In this document: positions 1-5,215 of the stretch, in pieces
How the letters are laid out: the number at the start of each line of letters is the position of its first letter
Position numbering within the stretch: position 1 is the stretch's first letter
Assembly: GCA_021779695.1 (NCBI GenBank)
Contig: JAJYAE010000275.1
Location: 1 to 6,026, forward strand
Length of the DNA: 6,026 nucleotides
Direction of reading: 5' to 3'
From: Acidobacteriota bacterium
GTDB taxonomy: Bacteria > Acidobacteriota > Terriglobia > Terriglobales > Acidobacteriaceae
The notes under the pieces: model-generated
The model's database searches: none
What the model was told of the DNA's origin: nothing
Seen by the model: only the letters and a program-made list of their open reading frames with translations
Position numbers and translations under genes: made by a program

Positions 1-1122
1 CGGACCGCACAGAGGATTCGAAGCCTCAATTCTGCTCGTCTTCTCGCACTTGGATATCTTGCGATTCTTGCAGTCAGCATCTTGCGTGGATTCTTTGCAA
101 ACGGCGTAATAACTACTTCAAATGAGTCCAGAGGGTTCGTGGCCCCGCTCGCAGCCATGCTCTATTTCCTCACCGCTCCAACTGATGAGGAGTCCACCCG
201 CAGATACATCCGGGTGTACCTCTATTTTGGTGGTGCGCTTTGTGCGGTTGCGGCGCTCGCCGCTGTGGGCTTGCCGGTGGGAATGGCAGCGGAGGCGCAC
301 CTGGATGCAGCCTCTGTCAATGGTCGTTTTCTAGTTGCTAGTGCAGCAGGAGCAATCGGGGTCTGCGGTATTTTGTCGCTTTCGGTTCTTCAATATCGCG
401 AACGCGGGTTGCTAAATCAGCTTCTCCCCATCATGTATTTATGTGTTGCAATCTATCTCCGGCATCGTACTGTGTGGGTAATGCTTCTGGCCGGGACAGT
501 GGCGCTTATTCCGATCGACAGGAGTCTGTTTCGACGGTTGGTGCCCTATGCTCTGCTCACGGCTTTCACTATTGGAGTTCTTCTGTTCTTTGGTGGCGAG
601 GCAGGGCAGTTGGTCGGCACAGACAAATTCTCATCATCAGCAACAGACACGCAGACCTGGGAGTGGCGCGTGGCCGGCTGGAAGAGCCTTGTTCTGGATG
701 AAGAGCAAACCGCGCTCACTGTCATCATCGGCAAGAGCATGGGAGACGGTTACTGGCGTATCGATCCAGTGTCTCATGAGGCAATCGTTGCAGCTCCCCA
801 CAGCGAATATGTGCAAGAGTATTTACGGGTGGGTGTAGTTGGAATGTTCCTGTTACTCTTCCTTTGGGTCAGGTCACTGGCCAAGCTGTGGAAGTTCACT
901 TCACAAGATCGCACGGCAGTCTACCCCTCGACTTCAGCTTGGGCGATCGTAGTCTTCATGACGCTTGCGTATGGCGTCACTTATAGCATTGATGCGCATT
1001 CTTACGCCCTGCTCGGACTCGCAGCGGCGACAGCGTCCGGGCTGGTAGACATTGAAAGGGAAAGCACTCGAATTCGCTATGACGGGTATGAGGTTGTAGT
1101 CGCATCCAGTGTGAACGATTAG
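1..1122 (+). CDS. O-antigen ligase / Wzy-type polymerase-like membrane protein (5' partial)
   Basis: The reading frame is open from the first base and ends at TAG 1120-1122, giving 373 visible residues. The true start lies upstream; the TTG at 82 is internal. The protein is strongly hydrophobic, with several membrane-spanning stretches (for example around codons 43-56, 70-90, 105-125, 141-172 and 180-198), then a hydrophilic stretch of about 70 residues, then more membrane segments. Two signatures point to the O-antigen ligase/polymerase superfamily (Wzy_C/WaaL type): an R-T-x-W motif near codons 156-159, and an A-P-H-S-E-Y motif at the end of the large, probably periplasmic, loop (His at codon 267), followed by a GVVGMFLLLFLW membrane helix. 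Members of this family polymerise repeat units or transfer a polysaccharide from undecaprenyl diphosphate to an acceptor at the periplasmic face. Polymerase and ligase cannot be told apart here. Full-length members are usually 400-480 residues, so roughly 30-100 residues are missing. The flippase downstream supports a Wzx/Wzy-type pathway. Confidence 0.82.
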   Translation, partial: RTAQRIRSLNSARLLALGYLAILAVSILRGFFANGVITTSNESRGFVAPLAAMLYFLTAPTDEESTRRYIRVYLYFGGALCAVAALAAVGLPVGMAAEAHLDAASVNGRFLVASAAGAIGVCGILSLSVLQYRERGLLNQLLPIMYLCVAIYLRHRTVWVMLLAGTVALIPIDRSLFRRLVPYALLTAFTIGVLLFFGGEAGQLVGTDKFSSSATDTQTWEWRVAGWKSLVLDEEQTALTVIIGKSMGDGYWRIDPVSHEAIVAAPHSEYVQEYLRVGVVGMFLLLFLWVRSLAKLWKFTSQDRTAVYPSTSAWAIVVFMTLAYGVTYSIDAHSYALLGLAAATASGLVDIERESTRIRYDGYEVVVASSVND

Positions 1123-2010
1123 ATGCGAGGTATGGTGCCGGTACATCGTATTGCCGTTCTGATGACGTCGCACAATCGGCGCGAGCTTACGCTGGCGTCG
1201 CTGGCTGCTGTTTTCCGGCAGGATGGCGCGGAGGATTTTGATTTGGCCGTGTTCCTGGTGGACGATGGCTGTACGGATGGAACAGGCGAGACGGTGCGGT
1301 TGCAGTTCCCGCAGGTGCGCGTTCTTGAGGGCGATGGGACGCTGTATTGGAATGGCGGGATGCGGATGGCCTTTGATGCGGCCATGAAGGAAGACTTCGA
1401 CGGCTACATCCTGCTGAATGACGATACGGTGTTGTACGACGATGCTTTGCTGCGGGTGATGAGGTGCGCGAGGGCGGGACAGGAGGCGGGCAAGCCGCGC
1501 ATTGTGGTGGGCAGCACGCGGTCGCCGAAGACAGGCGCGCACACCTATGGCGGCCTTGTGATGCGGACACGCGGGCTGGCGATGTGGTGCGAGCCGGTGA
1601 TGCCGCATGTAATCGAGGCTGTTGCCTGCGATACGATGAATGGGAATTTTGCGCTGATTCCGGCTGAGATCGCGGCGATTGTGGGGAATCTGGAAGAGCG
1701 ATTCCGCCATCAGTTTGGGGACCTGGACTACGGACTGCGCGCGAAGCGGGCGGGTTTCGATGTGGTTGTTGCTCCGGATTATGTTGGTGAGTGCGCCGCG
1801 AACACGACGGCTTCAGGCTGGCGCGATCCCAGTGTGCCGCTGGCGAAGCGGTGGAAGAGCATCTTTTCGCCGAAGGGCTTGCCTTTGAAAGAATGGCTGC
1901 TGTTTACGCGGCGTCATTATGGCTGGCGATGGCTGCATTATGCGGCGTCGCCTTATGTGAAAACGATTGGCACAAGCTTTTTTCCGGGAATGCGCAAGCG
2001 GAGCCTATGA
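1123..2010 (+). CDS. Glycosyltransferase family 2 (GT-A fold)
   Basis: A 295-residue protein whose length is typical of a single-domain GT2 enzyme. The N-terminus has the GT-A opening strand IAVLMTSHNRREL (residues 10-22). It is followed by the nucleotide-binding VDDGCTDGT (46-54), a TLYWNGGMR segment (73-81), the DxD-like metal site LLNDD (97-101), an acceptor-loop MNGNFALIP (172-180) and GDLDYGLRAKRAGF (199-212), which corresponds to the (E/D)D-x-D catalytic-base region of the family. No membrane segment is evident, so it is probably cytoplasmic and adds one sugar to a lipid-linked intermediate. The WNGGMR-type GT2s include rhamnosyltransferase-like enzymes, but donor and acceptor cannot be inferred. 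The ATG directly follows the previous stop codon (TAGATG), so translation is probably coupled. No good Shine-Dalgarno is visible, and ATG 1132 or GTG 1135 could also be the start. GC is high, about 69% over 1441-1560. Confidence 0.9.
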   Translation: MRGMVPVHRIAVLMTSHNRRELTLASLAAVFRQDGAEDFDLAVFLVDDGCTDGTGETVRLQFPQVRVLEGDGTLYWNGGMRMAFDAAMKEDFDGYILLNDDTVLYDDALLRVMRCARAGQEAGKPRIVVGSTRSPKTGAHTYGGLVMRTRGLAMWCEPVMPHVIEAVACDTMNGNFALIPAEIAAIVGNLEERFRHQFGDLDYGLRAKRAGFDVVVAPDYVGECAANTTASGWRDPSVPLAKRWKSIFSPKGLPLKEWLLFTRRHYGWRWLHYAASPYVKTIGTSFFPGMRKRSL

Positions 2011-2045
2011 GAGAGACAGTTAACTCAAGCAAGGCAAGATTCTGA

Positions 2046-3563
2046 ATGACACAGGCATATCACTCCCATCTGCGATGGAGCTACCTCTCGACGGTATCGA
2101 CCGCCTTTATGCAACTGGCAGCGGCGGCGACGATCACTCGCTTTCTGCAGCCCAAGGATTATGGGCTGGCGGCTATCGCAATGCTGTGCTACAGCATGAC
2201 CGGCTACTTTACGCAGTTGGGAGTTGGAAGGGCAATCGTTCAACGACCGGGGCTCACGAACGGGAACATACGCGCCGCATTCACGCTTGGCATGGCTACC
2301 GGCGTGGGCGGGTTCATGATTCTGGCGTTGATTTCACCGATTCTGGCGCTCTACTTTAAAGAACCGAGGCTGCCTCCAGTCATCATCGCATTTGGGCTGA
2401 ATCTGATTTTCCAGTCGCTTGGCACGGTTGCAGCAGGGCTTTTGCAGCGGGAACTGCGGATGCGCGATCTGGCGATTTGCGATTTTCTTGGCTACCTGCT
2501 GTCGACGTTCGGGATAGGGCTTCCCATGGCCATGCATGGTTTTGGTGTATGGGCTTTGGTTGGCAGCAATGTCTCGCAGCCGTTGATTGTCGCCATTGCA
2601 TACTTTATTGCCAGGCCTCATTCGGTCGTGCCCACGATGGAGCGCGGGGACTATGCGCACATCACGGGCTTCAGCGCGAAGGCGTCTTTGACAACAACGG
2701 TTGAAGCGCTAGGAAAGTCGGTGGACACAATTGTGATGGGCAGGATTGTCAGTCCTGTGGTTCTCGGTCTCTACAACCGCAGTCTCACGCTGAGTACTCT
2801 GCCAGCATTTAACATCTCAATGGGTCTTTCCCGCGTTTTCTCTCCCACGATTGCTCGAGCCGCAGAGCGCAGCCGTGACGAGTGCCGCAGAATTCTGATG
2901 AACAGTGAGCGGCAGTTGATGTCTCTTATCTTGCCCCTTTGTGCCGGCGCGTCGGTTGCAGCTCCGACAATCGTTCCGGTCATCTTTGGAAAACAGTGGG
3001 TGTCTGCTATACCCGTTTACAAGGTGCTCTGTGTAGTGGCTGGCCTGGAGGCATCGTTCCTCTTGCCAGCCCTTCAGCTTGAGATATTCGCCCTTTTCCG
3101 GCACAAGATCATTCTGCAGGCGTTGTTTGGCATTTCGTTCGGGTTGGGGATACTGATTTTTGCGCCTAAAGGCGGACTGATCGCGGTTGCAGTTGTATAT
3201 TCTGTTCTACAGGCGTTGAGAACGCTTGGGCTGCACTATTTGAGCGCACGCTCCCTCCGTGCAAGTACTCTTTCACTGTTCGGGAGCTGGGTCCCCGGAG
3301 CTGTCTGCGCAGCAATCCTCGTCGCCCTTCTGCTGCCTGTGCAGCACAGCATGGTTAGCATCCCGTACTTTGCGCCATCGCTGAAACTGGGCTTTCTCGT
3401 GCTTCTCTCTGCTGCAACTGTTGGCCTTGTCTACCGTGTCGGCTATAGGGCCACAGTTTACTCACAGTGGAGAGCGCTGTTCGCGAAGTGGGACCCAAAT
3501 GCGCCTCATGATTTGAATGAGTACGCATTGCCAGACGAGTTGGACGAAAGAATTAGCCTATAA
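2046..3563 (+). CDS. Wzx/WzxC-like polysaccharide flippase (MOP superfamily)
   Basis: A 505-residue polytopic membrane protein, close to the usual 480-500 for WzxC-type lipopolysaccharide or exopolysaccharide exporters. Family features are an opening helix ending in TRFLQPKDYGLAAIAM (31-46), a GVGRAIVQR segment (59-67), repeated hydrophobic helices (about 78-104, 109-131, 147-163 and 168-189), the loop LLQRELRMR (132-140) and GFGVWALVGSNVSQPL (165-180). Further helices fill the C-terminal half, and the last roughly 35 residues are hydrophilic. The family is known to move undecaprenyl-diphosphate-linked oligosaccharides from the cytoplasmic to the periplasmic face of the inner membrane. The start ATG is 35 nt after the GT2 stop, with a weak AAGG at 2031-2034 that lies 11 nt upstream. 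Same strand and close spacing suggest co-transcription with the two upstream genes. A Wzy/WaaL-like gene two positions upstream fits a Wzx/Wzy-type system. The transported unit is unknown. Confidence 0.92.
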   Translation: MTQAYHSHLRWSYLSTVSTAFMQLAAAATITRFLQPKDYGLAAIAMLCYSMTGYFTQLGVGRAIVQRPGLTNGNIRAAFTLGMATGVGGFMILALISPILALYFKEPRLPPVIIAFGLNLIFQSLGTVAAGLLQRELRMRDLAICDFLGYLLSTFGIGLPMAMHGFGVWALVGSNVSQPLIVAIAYFIARPHSVVPTMERGDYAHITGFSAKASLTTTVEALGKSVDTIVMGRIVSPVVLGLYNRSLTLSTLPAFNISMGLSRVFSPTIARAAERSRDECRRILMNSERQLMSLILPLCAGASVAAPTIVPVIFGKQWVSAIPVYKVLCVVAGLEASFLLPALQLEIFALFRHKIILQALFGISFGLGILIFAPKGGLIAVAVVYSVLQALRTLGLHYLSARSLRASTLSLFGSWVPGAVCAAILVALLLPVQHSMVSIPYFAPSLKLGFLVLLSAATVGLVYRVGYRATVYSQWRALFAKWDPNAPHDLNEYALPDELDERISL

Positions 3564-3661
3564 GATTGGTCTTGTAAACCAATAAGACTATGCAAGAGCA
3601 GGTCACTTCTTGTGAGCAGAATGACGTGCTTTTGCACTTGTACGTCCAGCAGCCCCGATCT

Positions 3662-3702
3662 CTTGCAAGCCGAGAGACGACTCGAGTCTCGGGCAAGTTT
3701 GT
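3662..3702 (+). terminator. Possible hairpin terminator downstream of the flippase gene
   Basis: CTTGC (3662-3666) pairs with GCAAG (3693-3697), CC (3670-3671) with GG (3691-3692) and GAGAC (3674-3678) with GTCTC (3686-3690). The loop is 7 nt (3679-3685), and there are bulges of 3 and 2 nt on the left arm. That makes 12 base pairs, mostly GC. Only a short T run (3698-3700) follows, so it is a weak candidate for an intrinsic terminator. The core is also a perfect DNA palindrome, GACTCGAGTC (3679-3688), so a protein-binding site is an alternative. Confidence 0.28.
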
Positions 3703-3711
3703 ACTGGTTAT

Positions 3712-3741
3712 TTACTAGCGAGTAGAGAAACTGGTTAGAAT
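3712..3741 (+). promoter_or_regulatory. Possible sigma-70-like promoter before the relic/GT4 genes
   Basis: TAGAAT at 3736-3741 matches the -10 consensus at five of six positions. The best-placed upstream hexamer, TTACTA at 3712-3717 with an 18-nt spacer, is a poor -35 (three of six). The -10 lies only 6 nt before the ATG at 3748, so a transcript would be leaderless or nearly so for the relic, but it would serve the intact GT4 gene about 215 nt further on. An 8-base direct repeat, ACTGGTTA (3703-3710 and 3730-3737), overlaps this region. Confidence 0.22.
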
Positions 3742-3747
3742 ACGCTG

Positions 3748-3945
3748 ATGCGCCTTCTTCTTTCTACGTTTGCCATATCGCCTACGAAGGTGTCTGAGCC
3801 GGGGCTTGGGTGGCAATTGGCTTCTCGCCTGGCGCAGGGGCATGACGTCACTGTTCTCTATGGCTATTTGAGCGGGACGCGGCGATGCGAGAAGAGAGCT
3901 GATAGTCAAGCTAAGCGGAATCGTCCCTGGAGCGACAACTGTTAA
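3748..3945 (+). pseudogene. Remnant of a GT4 glycosyltransferase (N-terminal stump)
   Basis: The first 43 codons look like the N-terminus of a GT4 (GT-B fold) glycosyltransferase: MRLLLSTFAISPTK, then SEPGLGW, then a helix leading into GHDVTVLYG. Intact relatives of this type usually read GSEPGxGW at the donor-site loop; here the first Gly is Val (codon 15). After about codon 43 the frame turns into a basic, Arg-rich tail unlike the family and stops at TAA 3943-3945, giving 65 residues against the usual 350-420. Another frame on the same strand, open from 3872 to TGA 3962-3964, contains VPGATTVNYP (3923-3952), which could be the eroded continuation after a frameshift. The catalytic C-terminal domain is absent, so the product should be inactive. 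No Shine-Dalgarno precedes the ATG. It is most likely a deletion product next to the intact GT4 gene. A real small protein is possible but less likely. Confidence 0.7.
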
Positions 3946-3960
3946 CTATCCGTGCCTGAT

Positions 3961-5154
3961 ATGATGCGAATCCTATTTGTTCACAATCGTTACCAGCAGG
4001 CAGGCGGCGAGGATCGCGTGGTTCTTGCCGAAAGCTCTTTGCTGCGCGCGAAGGGGCACGAAGTTGAATTGATGGAGGAGGACAACGACGACATTCTTGG
4101 ATGGGCCGATGCCGCGATAACTGCCGGCAGAGCTGTGTATTCGTTCAGCGCTGCACGAGAGATGCGGAGGCGCATTGCGCGATTCAAGCCCGATCTGGTG
4201 CATATCCACAACTTCTTTCCGCGGTTGTCGCCCTCGATTCACTACGCCTGTCATCGGGCGCAAGTGCCAGTGGTGCAGACGTTGCACAACTACAGGCTGC
4301 TTTGCCCCGCATCAACATTTCTGCGGGATGGAAAGGTCTGCGAGGACTGCCTGGGGAAGGCGATTCCGTGGCCCGCTGCGCAGCATGGATGTTATCGCCA
4401 GAGCCGAGGCGCCAGTGCGGCAGTGGCGAATATGCTGGCACTTCATCGGGCTGCAGGAACGTGGAACCGCACTGTTACGCGCTTCATCGCACTCACAGAA
4501 TTTGCCCGCAGGAAGTTCGTCGAGGGAGGTTTGCCGGCGGAAAAGATTATGGTGAAGCCTAACTTTGTCGATCCTGACCCCGGGATGGGGCGAGGCACAG
4601 GCGGCTACGCGCTCTTTGTGGGCAGACTGTCTGAAGAGAAGGGAATTCGCACGCTGCTTTCTGCATGGAGCCAACTGCGGAGTGGCGAGCGCCTGAAGAT
4701 TGTTGGCGATGGCCCTCTGGCTCGCGAGGTGAAGAGCGCTGCGGCCGCCATGCGAACTGTGGAGTGGCTGGGCAGCCGGAGCGGGGATGAAGTGCAGGAA
4801 TTGATGGGCGATGCTACTGTGCTGGTCTTTCCATCGATTTGCTACGAAGGGTTTCCATTGGTTCTTGTGGAGGCGCTTGCCGCGGGGCTCCCGATCATTG
4901 CATCTCGTCTTGGCGCTATGGAGGAACTGATTGTGGAGGGAAACACCGGGAGACTGTTTACTCCGCGTAAAGCCGGCGAGCTGACCACGTTACTAGAATG
5001 GGCGCTTTCTCATCCAGAGCACCTAAAAAAGATGCGTCAGAATGCAAGGAAAACCTTTATAAATGATTATACGGCTGATACGAATTATGCGAGGTTGTCA
5101 GAAATTTATAAGTCATCCACAAATGCCATACCTAAAAAGTGCGAATCGCTCTGA
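3961..5154 (+). CDS. Glycosyltransferase family 4 (GT-B fold)
   Basis: A 397-residue protein, full length for GT4. The N-terminal Rossmann-like domain opens with MRILFVHNRYQ and carries the glycine-rich donor loop GGED (15-18) and a VHIHNFFP strand-loop (80-87). Four cysteines (C115, C127, C130, C144) lie in a segment reading LLCPAS, VCEDC and HGCYR, a recurring feature of one GT4 subgroup. The C-terminal domain has FVGRLSEEKG (219-228), with the Arg222 and Lys227 expected to hold the donor diphosphate, VGDGPL, and the E-x7-E motif in EGFPLVLVE (296-304). The enzyme should retain the anomeric configuration while moving a sugar from a nucleotide donor onto a lipid-linked acceptor on the cytoplasmic side. 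The sugar is unknown. Starts at GTG 3952, ATG 3961 or ATG 3964 are all possible; none has a good Shine-Dalgarno. I chose ATG 3961 because homologues usually begin close to the MRIL strand. The last 40 codons are AT-rich (about 34% GC over 5021-5140), unlike the rest. Confidence 0.92.
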   Translation: MMRILFVHNRYQQAGGEDRVVLAESSLLRAKGHEVELMEEDNDDILGWADAAITAGRAVYSFSAAREMRRRIARFKPDLVHIHNFFPRLSPSIHYACHRAQVPVVQTLHNYRLLCPASTFLRDGKVCEDCLGKAIPWPAAQHGCYRQSRGASAAVANMLALHRAAGTWNRTVTRFIALTEFARRKFVEGGLPAEKIMVKPNFVDPDPGMGRGTGGYALFVGRLSEEKGIRTLLSAWSQLRSGERLKIVGDGPLAREVKSAAAAMRTVEWLGSRSGDEVQELMGDATVLVFPSICYEGFPLVLVEALAAGLPIIASRLGAMEELIVEGNTGRLFTPRKAGELTTLLEWALSHPEHLKKMRQNARKTFINDYTADTNYARLSEIYKSSTNAIPKKCESL

Positions 5155-5199
5155 GAACAGATCGAGCAGGTCCAAGATACTTCATCACCTTCGTATTTC

Positions 5200-5206
5200 A
5201 GAGGAG
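5200..5206 (+). promoter_or_regulatory. Strong Shine-Dalgarno for the methyltransferase gene
   Basis: AGAGGAG lies 9 nt before GTG 5216 and 15 nt before the in-frame ATG 5222. The spacing favours the GTG as the start. It is the clearest ribosome binding site in the window. The rest of the 61-nt gap (5155-5215) shows no obvious terminator or promoter, so the gene may be read from the GT4 transcript. Confidence 0.65.
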
Positions 5207-5215
5207 AAAAGTACT

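Larger units (their letters stand above)
3564..3747. other. 184-bp non-coding gap with several inverted repeats
   Basis: I see no convincing protein-coding frame between the flippase stop and the ATG of the relic at 3748. The gap holds a series of short inverted repeats: ATTGGT/ACCAAT (3565-3570 with 3578-3583), TCAC/GTGA (3603-3606 with 3612-3615), GACGTGC/GTACGTC with one G-T pair (3623-3629 with 3640-3646) and an imperfect hairpin at 3662-3697. A wider pair, TGCAAGAG (3591-3598) with CTCTTGCA (3660-3667), encloses the middle hairpins. The gap may separate two transcripts, with a terminator and promoter inside it, but it could also be the debris of a rearrangement. Confidence 0.6.

Noticed and set aside
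934..1710. Long open frame of 258 codons on the minus strand
   Set aside because: It lies opposite the GT2 gene, which has full family motifs. Its His-, Arg- and Pro-rich product resembles no protein I know and is the expected antisense shadow of a GC-rich gene.
1791..2045. 84-codon + strand frame ending just before the flippase ATG
   Set aside because: It overlaps the GT2 3' end in another frame, has no recognisable domain and no ribosome binding site.
3565..3583. ATTGGT/ACCAAT hairpin right after the flippase stop, as a terminator
   Set aside because: The stem is only 6 bp and AT-rich and no T run follows, so I do not call it a terminator on its own.
3564..3747. CRISPR-like or insertion-sequence remnant in the gap
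   Set aside because: The repeats are 8 bases or shorter and are not regularly repeated, and there are no transposase codons or long terminal inverted repeats.
4101..4562. 153-codon + strand frame within the GT4 gene
   Set aside because: It overlaps the conserved N-terminal domain of the GT4 enzyme in a different frame, and its sequence has no family features.
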